Part shown: positions 19,372 to 26,594 of the stretch, in pieces
Position numbering within the stretch: position 1 is the first letter of the stretch
How the letters are laid out: each line of letters opens with the position of its first letter
DNA from: Streptomyces catenulae
Lineage (GTDB): Bacteria > Actinomycetota > Actinomycetes > Streptomycetales > Streptomycetaceae
Direction of reading: 5' to 3'
NCBI RefSeq assembly: GCF_000718015.1
Contig: NZ_JODY01000043.1
Location: forward strand, 1 to 47,957
Length of the DNA: 47,957 nucleotides
The notes under the pieces: generated by a model
Seen by the model: the letters and a program-made list of their open reading frames with translations, nothing else
Databases searched by the model: none
Told to the model about the DNA's origin: nothing
Translations under genes and position numbers: made by a program

Positions 19372-20637
19372 TTACATGAATACGTCGTACAGCCGCTCAT
19401 CGAATTCGCGCACAACCTTGGGAGGAGTGCTTGTGGAGTATGAGCGGCGCAGGCCGCGCGCCCGCTCAACAATCCGCCCCGACTGATATCTCAGTCCGAT
19501 CTCCAACGCCTGAGTGGCCAGAATGAAAGCGCCATCGAGCCGCCCGGAGGCCATGTGCCCTGAGGCAAGGTCGAGCATCAGCAAAGCCCGCTGCTTTTCA
19601 TGGCCGGGCGTTGTCGCAGCGGCCGTGGAATCCGGCGTGCTGAATACCCATCGGGGCTTTCCCAGGTGGGCTCCACACGAGACGCGCACCGCCGCTACTT
19701 TCGCCTCGGTGAAGGAGAAGACCCACGGCCATGGCGGACCTTCTTCGTTCTCGATGTGGCGTACACAGCGCTCCGAGGCACCCAGGGCAGCATCTGCCGA
19801 CTCCGCGTCACCAGCGGTGGCATGCGCCAGAGCCTCAACGCTGAACAGCCACGCATCGGCGATTGCCGGAAGGTCGGGCCCAAGCTGCTTACGCGCTGAT
19901 CTCACGAGAGCTAGCCCCTGAGCGGAATTCCCCGCGTGTGCTTCGAACTGGGCCAAGCTCCCCAGCTGATACGCGGCAAGCAACGGCTTGCGGGAATGAC
20001 GGGCAGCCTTGCTCGAGACGCCGTACCAGGTGCGGGCCGAGCCGTGATCTCCGATGTCCCAGTGGAGCCATCCGGCCAGGCTAGCCACCTCGCTCCCCAC
20101 AGCTGCGAGGTGACCACGCTCGCGGCCGTTCTCGGCATTATGGGTAATCCGCTGAGCCATTCGCAGATGCGCCAGCACTGCTTCTACGAGCTGTCGCGAA
20201 GGCGTGGAACCGTCCAGTCTCCGAAAAGCCGAAGTCGCGTCACGTAGAGCGGCTGCCTGATTACTCACCGAGCTATGCACAGAGGCTACGGAAACAACGG
20301 AGGATGCCGCGACCGTAGCCACTCCGGTGAGAAAACTTCGCCTTTCGACGTCGCTTCCTGACCGCTCCCCTCTCGCAGCCAGCGCGGTAGCACGGTCGGC
20401 CAGGCCGACGAGGCGCGGGGGAATCTGGAGGTGGTCGGCAATCTGGGCGAGCTGTGCCGTGTCGTACGACGTCACACCCCTGCCCTCCAGACGGGAAATC
20501 GCTGACTGACTGGTGCCGCACGCCTCTCCGAGGCCCCGTTGCGATAACCGGGCCTCCATCCGTGCGAGCTTCACAACCCTTCCGTAGTCGCCCCTACGCG
20601 ACGCCTCACTGATCGCATGTGACGACCAATTCACCAT
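19372..20637 (-). CDS. XRE family regulator with TPR-like C-terminal domain
   Basis: A 421-residue regulator. The N-terminal helix-turn-helix (about 18-75) includes LSQRGLGEACGTSQSAISRLEGRGV. A link containing RRSFLTGVATVAA follows, which looks Tat-like but is internal and typical of this Streptomyces regulator group. The rest is alpha-helical and TPR-like (about 130-421, e.g. GSLAQFEAHAGNSAQGLALV). The ATG at 20637 is chosen over the open frame to 20694 because GGGAG stands 6-8 bases upstream and the sequence MVNWSSHAISEASRRGDYG starts a homologous-looking helix. It is divergent from the small-protein/Nudix pair (20795) and cotranscribed with the SLOG protein. It probably regulates one or both directions. 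Confidence 0.82.
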   Translation of the reverse strand: MVNWSSHAISEASRRGDYGRVVKLARMEARLSQRGLGEACGTSQSAISRLEGRGVTSYDTAQLAQIADHLQIPPRLVGLADRATALAARGERSGSDVERRSFLTGVATVAASSVVSVASVHSSVSNQAAALRDATSAFRRLDGSTPSRQLVEAVLAHLRMAQRITHNAENGRERGHLAAVGSEVASLAGWLHWDIGDHGSARTWYGVSSKAARHSRKPLLAAYQLGSLAQFEAHAGNSAQGLALVRSARKQLGPDLPAIADAWLFSVEALAHATAGDAESADAALGASERCVRHIENEEGPPWPWVFSFTEAKVAAVRVSCGAHLGKPRWVFSTPDSTAAATTPGHEKQRALLMLDLASGHMASGRLDGAFILATQALEIGLRYQSGRIVERARGLRRSYSTSTPPKVVREFDERLYDVFM

Positions 20638-20794
20638 GACAACTCCCTTGGCTTTCTTGCTACACGCCCTCCGCACCGCAATCAGCATCCACATGCGCTG
20701 CGCGAATCGGCTTATGCAGTAAGCGGGTTGTTCGTAGCGGCACCAGCTTGCCCAGCAGTTGAGTCAGCGCACTACCCGGACAGGGAGGAAACTC

Positions 20795-21211
20795 ATGATC
20801 GACGAGACACCGGACCTGGCTCGCTGCCTGAACGTATCCGGACTCCGTTGCGCCCTACCGTCACTGGACGAACCAGCTCACACGGCCGCCACCCTCGACT
20901 GCGCCCGAGCCCTGGCCCCCCACCAGCAGATGCCGCCGCCCGATGAGATCGCCGACCTGTCGGCGCGGCTCGCGGTGCGCTGTGCGGAGCTCGCGGCGGC
21001 ATGGGAGGGGTGCTCGCAGGGTGCCCTCGCGCCCCGTACCGCTACCGCTCTGCGTGACTGGCAGTGCTTGCGTGCGGGGCCCGGTGAAGGTCCCTTCGCC
21101 GCCTGGCTGCATGTGCGGGCCATGGCGCGTACGTGCCGGACGTTGCTCGCCCTGGGGCGGTCGCAGGGCCTTCTGCTCTCCCTCGCGGAGGAGGCCGGAC
21201 GTGACCGTTGA
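20795..21211 (+). CDS. Small helical protein (DUF6415-like), upstream of Nudix
   Basis: A 138-residue alpha-helical protein starting MIDETPDLARCLNVSG, with an excellent GGGAGGAAA ribosome binding site. The middle part (DEIADLSARLAVRCAELAAAWEG) and C-terminus (LHVRAMARTCRTLLALG) resemble the small DUF6415 proteins that sit beside XRE regulators in Streptomyces; I am not certain of the family. It overlaps the next gene by 11 bases, so the two are translationally coupled. It lies divergently from the XRE regulator. Confidence 0.7.
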   Translation: MIDETPDLARCLNVSGLRCALPSLDEPAHTAATLDCARALAPHQQMPPPDEIADLSARLAVRCAELAAAWEGCSQGALAPRTATALRDWQCLRAGPGEGPFAAWLHVRAMARTCRTLLALGRSQGLLLSLAEEAGRDR

Positions 21212-21749
21212 CGCCGCCTCTCTCACCCGCGACCTCACCGACTATCTCCGCCACCACCCCGACGAACTCGGCCCGTTGATGCCGCTCTACGACGCGTTGC
21301 GGGATCACGCGCGGCGGGGGCGGTGTCCGCATCGGGGGCGGTGTCCGCAGGTGCGGGTGGGGGCGTTGTTGAGTGAGGAGCGGGGGCGGTTGCTGCTGCT
21401 TCGGCACAGTGGCGGCTGGGCGTTTCCGGAGGGGGAGCCCGTGGCGGGGGACGGGTCGTTGCGGGAGAGCGCGTTCGGGTTGTTGCGGGAGTTCGGCGGG
21501 GTGCGGGAGGCGTGGGCGGTGCCGGGGGCGGAGGGGCCGGTGCTGGTGGACGTCGACGAGGTTTCCGGGGGCGGGGCGCCGCGGCTCCGGGTCGGGTTCC
21601 GGTATCTCTTCGCCGCCCGCGCGGGGGCCGTACCGCGGGTGGCGCTCCGTACGGGGCTGGCGCGGTGGGCCGGGCCGGAGGAGGTGGACGCGCGGATCGT
21701 GGAGCGGGTGCGGGCGTGTACGGGGGTGGTCGGGGCGGAGGGGCCGTGA
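21201..21749 (+). CDS. Degenerate Nudix-fold protein
   Basis: A 182-residue protein starting VTVDAASLTRDLTDYL at GTG 21201, inside the previous gene, with GGAGGA upstream. The body has the Nudix layout: VGALLSEERGRLLLLRHSGG, then WAFPEGEPVAGDGSLRESAF and LLREFGGV. The canonical Nudix box (Gx5Ex7REUxEExGU) is only partly kept. The REUxEE core reads FGLLRE, so two of the three metal-binding Glu are absent. A CPHRGRCPQVRVG segment with two Cys precedes the domain. It may bind a nucleotide without hydrolysing it, or use a different metal set. It is coupled to the preceding small protein and controlled from the shared divergent promoter region. Confidence 0.72.
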   Translation: MTVDAASLTRDLTDYLRHHPDELGPLMPLYDALRDHARRGRCPHRGRCPQVRVGALLSEERGRLLLLRHSGGWAFPEGEPVAGDGSLRESAFGLLREFGGVREAWAVPGAEGPVLVDVDEVSGGGAPRLRVGFRYLFAARAGAVPRVALRTGLARWAGPEEVDARIVERVRACTGVVGAEGP

Positions 21750-21799
21750 CGGGCGCGGGGCGGCCACGGCCGACCCCGGGCGGGTTTCCTTAACCCACA

Positions 21800-21830
21800 C
21801 TTACAGTCTGGCTTGTAGTCTGGCTGCAAG
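21800..21830 (+). promoter_or_regulatory. Array of three CTTGTAG-type half sites
   Basis: Three 7-mers, CTTACAG, CTTGTAG and inverted CTGCAAG, are separated each time by the identical spacer TCTGG (12-base period). The second and third form an imperfect palindrome. It lies 34 bases before the DJ-1 gene, in the core promoter position, and is a likely operator. The MarR gene just downstream is the nearest candidate binder. Confidence 0.55.
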
Positions 21831-21863
21831 CTCTGTGGGGCAAGGCGAGGAGAGGCAAGGAAA

Positions 21864-22577
21864 ATGACCGCTGCACTGCGCAAGCTCGACGTCGGGATCC
21901 TGGTGTGTCCCGGGTATCTGCCGGTCGACGTCATCGGGGCCCACACGCTGCTGGGGTTCCAGCCGGAGGTGAAGGTGCATCTCGTCTGGAAGAACCGGGA
22001 CGAGATCGAGGGCACCCCGAACTTCCCCACGCGGGCGACCACCACGTTCGAGGAGTGCCCGGCCGATCTCGACGTCCTGCTCGCGGGCGCGGTGCCCGCC
22101 GAGATCCTGGAGGACACCGAGACGCTGGAGTTCCTCGCCGACCGCGGCGGGCGCGCGAAGTGGGTCGCCGGGGTCTGCCTGGGCAGCCTGCTGATGGGCG
22201 CCGCCGGGCTGCTCCGCGGGTACCGCGCCACCACCAACTTCCACGCGTACGACCTGCTGCCGTACTACGGGGCGACCCTGGTGCCCACCAACCGCGTCGT
22301 GACGGACCGCAACCGCATCACCGCGGGCCCGGCGACCGGCGGCATAGAGATCGCGCTGCGGCTGCTCCAGAACCTCCGCTCCACCGAGGCCGCGCGCCTG
22401 TCCGAGCTGGGCTGGGAGTACGCCCCGGAGCCGCTGTTCGGCGTCGGTACGCCGGAGCTGGCCGGGCCCGAGCTGACCGCGGCCTCGATGAGGGAATTCG
22501 TCGAGGACAACGCCGCCTTCCAGGGGGTGTCCGAGCGGGCGGCCGAGCGGCTCGGCGTCGTGGTGCCGACGGCCTGA
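21864..22577 (+). CDS. DJ-1/PfpI family protein (isonitrile-hydratase-like)
   Basis: A 237-residue single-domain DJ-1/PfpI protein without a DNA-binding domain. The nucleophile elbow GVCLGSLLMGAAGLL holds the conserved Cys and is followed by RGYRATTNFHAYD, as in the isonitrile hydratase (InhA-like) branch, where ATTH is usual. Other landmarks are VGILVCPGYLPVDVIG and RNRITAGPATGGIEIALRL. It may hydrate an isonitrile or act on aldehydes; the His-to-Asn change after ATT makes the exact reaction unsure. ATG 21864 has AAGGAA and AGGAGAGG upstream. A MarR gene follows 64 bases downstream on the same strand. Confidence 0.82.
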   Translation: MTAALRKLDVGILVCPGYLPVDVIGAHTLLGFQPEVKVHLVWKNRDEIEGTPNFPTRATTTFEECPADLDVLLAGAVPAEILEDTETLEFLADRGGRAKWVAGVCLGSLLMGAAGLLRGYRATTNFHAYDLLPYYGATLVPTNRVVTDRNRITAGPATGGIEIALRLLQNLRSTEAARLSELGWEYAPEPLFGVGTPELAGPELTAASMREFVEDNAAFQGVSERAAERLGVVVPTA

Positions 22578-22641
22578 GCGACGCCTGGGACACTGAACAC
22601 CGGGGGCTTCGGCGCGTGGAGCCCCCGGTGAGGAGTCTCAG

Positions 22642-23070
22642 GTGAGCAAGGCGCCGGAGGGTGCGCTGTCGACCGTCATCCTGGTGATCGCCGCCGGTCG
22701 GCGGCTGCAGGAGCGGATGGAGGACCGGCTCGGCGAGATCGGTCTGTCGGTGCGGCTGTTCAGCGCGCTCGGGCACCTCTCGCGCGACGCCGACCTGTCG
22801 TACAGCGATCTCGCCCGCCGGGCGGGCGTCACCAGTCAGAGCATGCGCGCCACCGTTCTCCTGCTGGAGGAGCAGGGCGCGGTGGAACGCACCCTTCAGG
22901 GGCAGGGGCACCGCGCCCGGCTGGAGCTGACCGACGAGGGGCGCGCGCTGCTCGCCAGGGCGCGGGACCTCGTGGCGGAACTGGACGCGGAGTTCTTGGC
23001 GGACGCGGGCGAGGAGACCGAGGGGGCGCTGGCGGAGGCGTTCCGGCGCGCGATGGGGTGGCCGCTGTAA
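22642..23070 (+). CDS. MarR family transcriptional regulator
   Basis: A 142-residue winged-helix protein. The recognition region SYSDLARRAGVTSQSMRATVLLLEEQGAVERT and the wing QGQGHRARLELTDEGRALL are typical of MarR dimers, which usually repress nearby genes and release DNA on binding phenolic or oxidising ligands. GTG 22642 has GAGGAG about 9 bases upstream. It probably forms an operon with the DJ-1 gene. It lacks the conserved Cys pair of oxidation-sensing OhrR proteins. Confidence 0.85.
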   Translation: MSKAPEGALSTVILVIAAGRRLQERMEDRLGEIGLSVRLFSALGHLSRDADLSYSDLARRAGVTSQSMRATVLLLEEQGAVERTLQGQGHRARLELTDEGRALLARARDLVAELDAEFLADAGEETEGALAEAFRRAMGWPL

Positions 23071-23208
23071 CAACACGCCCGAGCTGCGGCGTTCCCGAGG
23101 GCGGGGCGCGGCCGGGGCGGGGCGGTGTTCAGGCGGACCGCGTGGTGGGGCACGGCGGGGTGCAGCCGGGCGGGCCCGTACGCCGGTAAAGGGCGGGGCT
23201 CAACCGAT

Positions 23209-23229
23209 AGCGGACAGGTTCTGTCCGCT
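23209..23229 (+). promoter_or_regulatory. Palindromic operator upstream of the VOC gene
   Basis: A perfect 9-bp inverted repeat, AGCGGACAG and CTGTCCGCT, is separated by GTT. It lies 97 bases before the VOC start codon and well after the MarR stop. The size and symmetry fit a dimeric winged-helix repressor site (HxlR, MarR or TetR). Confidence 0.6.
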
Positions 23230-23271
23230 GTCCCGCCTAGCCTCCGGCATGCACACCTTCCGCACGTCCGG

Positions 23272-23312
23272 CACCTCCAGCACCTCCAGCACCTCCAGCA
23301 CCTCCAGCACCT
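23272..23312 (+). repeat. 9-bp tandem repeat in the VOC leader
   Basis: Four exact copies of CACCTCCAG (23272-23307) plus a partial fifth end 14 bases before the VOC start codon and directly before its ribosome binding site. They would encode HLQ or TSS repeats if translated, but the conserved protein starts after them. Confidence 0.7.
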
Positions 23313-23325
23313 TCGAGGGGACCTC

Positions 23326-23724
23326 ATGGACTTCGTTTCGATTCGCATCATCACCGGGGATGTGGCGCGCCTGGTCGCGTTCTACGAGCGCGTCACGGGG
23401 GCGAGCGCCGCGTGGGCCACCGAGGACTTCGCCGAGCTTCGGATCGGGGGCGTGACCCTCGCGATCGCCGGGACCCGTACCGTCCCGCTGTTCGCCCCGG
23501 GCTCGGCCCGCCCGGCTGCCAACGACAGCGTGATCACCGAATTCCTCGTCGACGACGTGGACCGCGTGTACGCGGAGCTGACGGACCACGTCACGGATGT
23601 CGTCGCCGAGCCCACCACGATGCCCTGGGGCAACCGGTCGCTGCTGTTCCGCGACCCCGACGGCAATCTGGTCAACCTCTTCACGCCCGTCACCGCGGTG
23701 GCCAGGGAGAAGTTCGCACGGTGA
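23326..23724 (+). CDS. VOC (glyoxalase/bleomycin-resistance fold) family protein
   Basis: A 132-residue single VOC protein with two beta-alpha-beta-beta-beta halves: MDFVSIRIITGDVARLVAFYERVTG and TEFLVDDVDRVYAELTDH...NRSLLFRDPDGNLVNLFTPV. It may act on a small electrophile, or bind a drug without turnover. ATG 23326 is chosen because conserved sequence begins there and GAGGGG precedes it. The frame is open further upstream through the 9-bp repeats. The leader contains a palindrome and tandem repeats. An HxlR fragment lies convergently 10 bases downstream. Confidence 0.82.
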   Translation: MDFVSIRIITGDVARLVAFYERVTGASAAWATEDFAELRIGGVTLAIAGTRTVPLFAPGSARPAANDSVITEFLVDDVDRVYAELTDHVTDVVAEPTTMPWGNRSLLFRDPDGNLVNLFTPVTAVAREKFAR

Positions 23725-23733
23725 GGCCGCCGG

Positions 23734-23904
23734 TCACGGCCGTCCCGGTGCCTCCGTGACCTCAAGGCCCTCCCGGCGGAGCCGCTCCTGGCCCCACTCC
23801 CCCAGCGGGCCCAGGGCCTTGTTGAGGGCGGCGCCCGACTCCGTGAGGGAGTACTCGACCTTCGGGGGCACTTCCGCGTGGACCTGCCGGTGGAGGAGAC
23901 CGTC
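23734..23904 (-). pseudogene. Remnant of an HxlR family regulator (C-terminal part only)
   Basis: The last 56 codons of this frame read DGLLHRQVHAEVPPKVEYSL, then TESGAALNKALGPLGEWG. This is the wing and dimerisation helix of HxlR-type winged-helix regulators (usual form dGLv-R-vhaevPPkVEYsLTe-G). The N-terminal part with the conserved Cys and recognition helix is missing. Upstream of 23904 the frame runs into Ala/Arg/Pro low-complexity sequence. The gene is therefore truncated and almost surely non-functional. Confidence 0.75.
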
Positions 23905-24158
23905 TCGTTCGGTTCGGGGTCGGGAGCAGACGCACCCCGGCGGCGTAGGCCCGGCCGGGGCGGCGGATCGGGCGCGAGCCGGGCCGGAGCGGGCACGAGC
24001 CAGGGCAGCGGCGCGGGCACGAGCCAGGCCGGAGCAGGCGCGAGCCGGGGCGCACCGCCGCCCCGCCGCCCCCGCCCCACCCGGTCGGTACGATTCCGGC
24101 CGCGGGGCGGGGCCATCGGGGGCCGTGCCGTCCACGCGTCGTACACGGGGGTTCTCAT
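23905..24158. other. Low-complexity intergenic region
   Basis: No gene is seen. The sequence is built of degenerate copies of GGGCACGAGCCAGGGC-like words (about 23965-24058), where the N-terminal part of the HxlR gene would be expected. The last bases carry the weak leader of the DUF5685 gene. Confidence 0.5.
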
Positions 24159-25613
24159 ATGTTCGGGATCGTCAGGCCCTGCGCGCACCGGTTGACCGGT
24201 GGGCTGAAGGCGGAGTGGATGGCGCATCTGTGCGGGCTGTGTCTGGCGCTCCGCGCCGACCACGGGCAGTTCGCGCGGGTCGTCACCAACTACGACGGGC
24301 TGATCGTCTCGGTGCTGACCGATGCGCAGCGCGGTCCCGCGCCGGGCGGGCGCCGCACCGCGGGGCCGTGTCCGCTGCGGGGGATGCGGACCGCGTCGGT
24401 GGCCAAGGGCGAGGGGGCGCGGCTCGCGGCGTCGGTCTCGCTGGTCCTGGCGTCGGCGAAGATCCGTGATCATGTCGCGGACCGGAACGGGCTGCTGCGG
24501 CGCCGCCCGGTGGCCGCCGCCGCCCGTAAGGTCGCGGCCGGCTGGGACCGTGCCGGGGCCCGTACGGGTGCCGGGCTCGGCTTCGACACCGCCGTCCTCG
24601 TCGACGCGGTGGACCGGCAGCCGGGTATCGAGGAACAGGCCGGGCCCGGGACGCCGTTGACGGTGATCACCGAGCCGACCGAGACGGCGACGGCGGCGGC
24701 GTTCGCGCACACCGCGGTGCTCGCCGGGCGCCCGGAGAACGCCGCTCCGCTCGCCGAGGCGGGACGGCTCTTCGGGCGGCTCGCACACCTCCTCGACGCC
24801 GTGGAGGACCGTGCGGCCGACGCCGCCGAGGGCGCCTGGAACCCGCTCGACGCCACCGGCGCCGCCCTGCCCGAGGCCCGTCGGCTCTGCGACGACGCGC
24901 TGCACGGCATCCGGCTGGCGCTGCGCGACGTCGCCTTCACGGACGGGAAGCTGGCGCATGTCCTGCTCGTCCACGAGCTGCGGCGGTCGGTGGACCGGGC
25001 GTTCGGCACGGAGTCCTGCGGCCACCCGGGCGGGCCCGCGCACACCGGTGGCCCCGGCGGCGTCCCGCACCTCAACCACCCGCAGGGCACCCCCGGTCCG
25101 TACGGGAGCCCGAACCCGTACGGGGAGCCGAACCCGAACCCGTACGGGATGCCGGGGCCCGGTGGGGTGCCCCCGCAGGGTGCACCCGTCGGGGGCAACC
25201 CGTACGCGACCGGGCCGCAGCATCTCAACGGCGCGCAGTCGCCGCAGCCGGGCGGCGGGGCGACGCCGCCGCACCGGTACGACGGCGGGATGGACGGCGG
25301 CTGGGGCGGCGGGCACGGCGGTGGTCACGGGGGCGGCTCGCACGGGGGCGGCGACGGGGCGCAGGGTGGCGCACCGGCTCCGCGGCCGCCCAAGCCGCCG
25401 CGCGGGCTGCTCACCGGCTGTCTGGTCGCCGTCGGTCTGTGCTGCTCCTGCCAGGTCTGCTGTGCGAGCAGCTACGAGGGGCCGTGGTCGCGGAAGAAGC
25501 ACGAGGGGTGCTGCCACTCCGCCTGCGACGGGTGCGACTGCGACTGCTGTGACGGCTGCTGCTGTGACGGGTGTGACGGCTGCTGCTGCGACGGATGCTG
25601 CTGCGACTGCTGA
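24159..25613 (+). CDS. DUF5685 family protein with Cys-rich C-terminal tail
   Basis: A 484-residue protein. The N-terminal domain (1-285) starts MFGIVRPCAHRLTGGLKAEW, then MAHLCGLCLALRADHGQF, with Cys/His residues typical of DUF5685, an actinobacterial family of unknown function. A Gly/Pro/Tyr-rich linker (290-415, NPYGEPNPNPYG and GGGHGGGHGGGSHGGG) leads to a hydrophobic stretch LLTGCLVAVGLCCSCQVCC and a tail of CDGC/CCDG units with about 24 Cys. The tail could bind metal clusters or be a membrane-associated Cys mesh. ATG at 24159 has only a weak GGGGG leader. It faces the sigma factor gene convergently, separated by a 15-bp repeat array. Confidence 0.78.
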   Translation: MFGIVRPCAHRLTGGLKAEWMAHLCGLCLALRADHGQFARVVTNYDGLIVSVLTDAQRGPAPGGRRTAGPCPLRGMRTASVAKGEGARLAASVSLVLASAKIRDHVADRNGLLRRRPVAAAARKVAAGWDRAGARTGAGLGFDTAVLVDAVDRQPGIEEQAGPGTPLTVITEPTETATAAAFAHTAVLAGRPENAAPLAEAGRLFGRLAHLLDAVEDRAADAAEGAWNPLDATGAALPEARRLCDDALHGIRLALRDVAFTDGKLAHVLLVHELRRSVDRAFGTESCGHPGGPAHTGGPGGVPHLNHPQGTPGPYGSPNPYGEPNPNPYGMPGPGGVPPQGAPVGGNPYATGPQHLNGAQSPQPGGGATPPHRYDGGMDGGWGGGHGGGHGGGSHGGGDGAQGGAPAPRPPKPPRGLLTGCLVAVGLCCSCQVCCASSYEGPWSRKKHEGCCHSACDGCDCDCCDGCCCDGCDGCCCDGCCCDC

Positions 25614-25635
25614 ACCAACTGCCCTGACTCATAAG

Positions 25636-25725
25636 GGAGTTGGAGACTCTGAAGTTGAAGGATCTGGAGTTGGAGGCTCTGGAGCTGGAGAATCTGGAGT
25701 TGAAGGCTCCGGAGTTGGAGGCTCT
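25636..25725. repeat. Six 15-bp tandem repeats between convergent genes
   Basis: Six imperfect copies of GGAGTTGGAGGCTCT run back to back from 25636 to 25725. They sit exactly in the gap between the DUF5685 stop (25613) and the sigma factor stop (25738-25736). All differences are point changes, mostly A/G. Confidence 0.85.
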
Positions 25726-25735
25726 CGAATCCCGG

Positions 25736-26284
25736 TCAGCCGAAGAGTGCCGGTGCCAGTTCCTCGTCCTCGCGGAGCTTGACCAGGGCGCGGGAGACGG
25801 CGCTCTTGACCGTGCCGACCGAGACCTCCATGATCTCGGCGGTCTGCGCCTCGCTCAGGTCCTCGTAGTACCGGAGTACGACCATGGCGCGCTGGCGGGG
25901 CGGCAGCCGCATGATGGCGCGCCACATCGCGTCCCGCAGCCCCTGGAGTTCGGCGGGGTCGGGCGCGGGCACCGGGTCCGGCTCGGGCAGCTCCTCGCAG
26001 GCGAACTCGTCGACCTTGCGCTTGCGCCACTGGGAGGTGCGGGTGTTGAGCAGCGCCCGGCGGACGTAGCCGTCCAGGGCGCGGTGGTCCTCGATGCGGT
26101 CCCAGGCGACGAAGGTCTTGGTCAGCGCGGTCTGGAGCAGGTCCTCCGCGTCGTTCGGGTCGGTGAGCGACCGCGCCGCCCGCATCAGCACCGGCCCCCG
26201 GGCCTGTACGTACGACGAGAACGACGGGTACGTCGGGCGCGCGGCGGCGGGCTGCGTGGCGCGTGTGCACACTGGCGTGGTCAT
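25736..26284 (-). CDS. SigE-family (ECF-like) RNA polymerase sigma factor
   Basis: A 182-residue group 4 sigma factor. Region 2 reads DPNDAEDLLQTALTKTFVAW. Region 4 reads LPPRQRAMVVLRYYEDLSEA, then EVSVGTVKSAVSRALVKLRE. There is no anti-sigma gene next to it. The Thr/Ala-rich first 20 residues are not conserved sequence, so a later start is possible. The ATG at 26284 has GGAG only three bases upstream. It directs RNA polymerase to an unknown promoter set. The upstream region (26285-26590) also contains the start of the structured RNA on the other strand. Confidence 0.85.
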   Translation of the reverse strand: MTTPVCTRATQPAAARPTYPSFSSYVQARGPVLMRAARSLTDPNDAEDLLQTALTKTFVAWDRIEDHRALDGYVRRALLNTRTSQWRKRKVDEFACEELPEPDPVPAPDPAELQGLRDAMWRAIMRLPPRQRAMVVLRYYEDLSEAQTAEIMEVSVGTVKSAVSRALVKLREDEELAPALFG

Positions 26285-26560
26285 GTCTCCACGCTAGAAG
26301 CGGCCACCCCCTCACCGGATCGCCCCAAGGTGCCGAAGACCCGTCCGTCTGAAGTTGTACGGGTAGGGGTTCCCCTACCTCCTACGGACGGAGGGAGACC
26401 CTGAGGCGCACCCCTGAGGCGCACCCCTGGGGCGCGCCCCGACGCGGAGCCCCGGGGGGGGCACGTACGGCTAGGGATCACCCCGAGCGGCAGGCCGACC
26501 CCGTCCTTCCCGACTCAGGCCATCCCTCCGCACAACGGACAAAAAATCATCAAAGGGGGG

Positions 26561-26589
26561 TTTCCCCTCATCGGTGTGCGGACTATCAT
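26561..26589 (+). promoter_or_regulatory. Promoter of the structured RNA
   Basis: A -10 element TATCAT (26584-26589) lies 17 bases from a weak -35 TTTCCC (26561-26566) and below an A-rich stretch (26541-26553). It predicts a start near 26595, a few bases before the closing helix of the RNA. Confidence 0.55.
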
Positions 26590-26594
26590 AAAAA

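Noticed and set aside
25640..26404. Plus-strand frame beginning with Leu/Glu heptad-like repeats
   Set aside because: The repeats come from the 15-bp DNA array and the rest is antisense to the sigma factor; no ribosome binding site.
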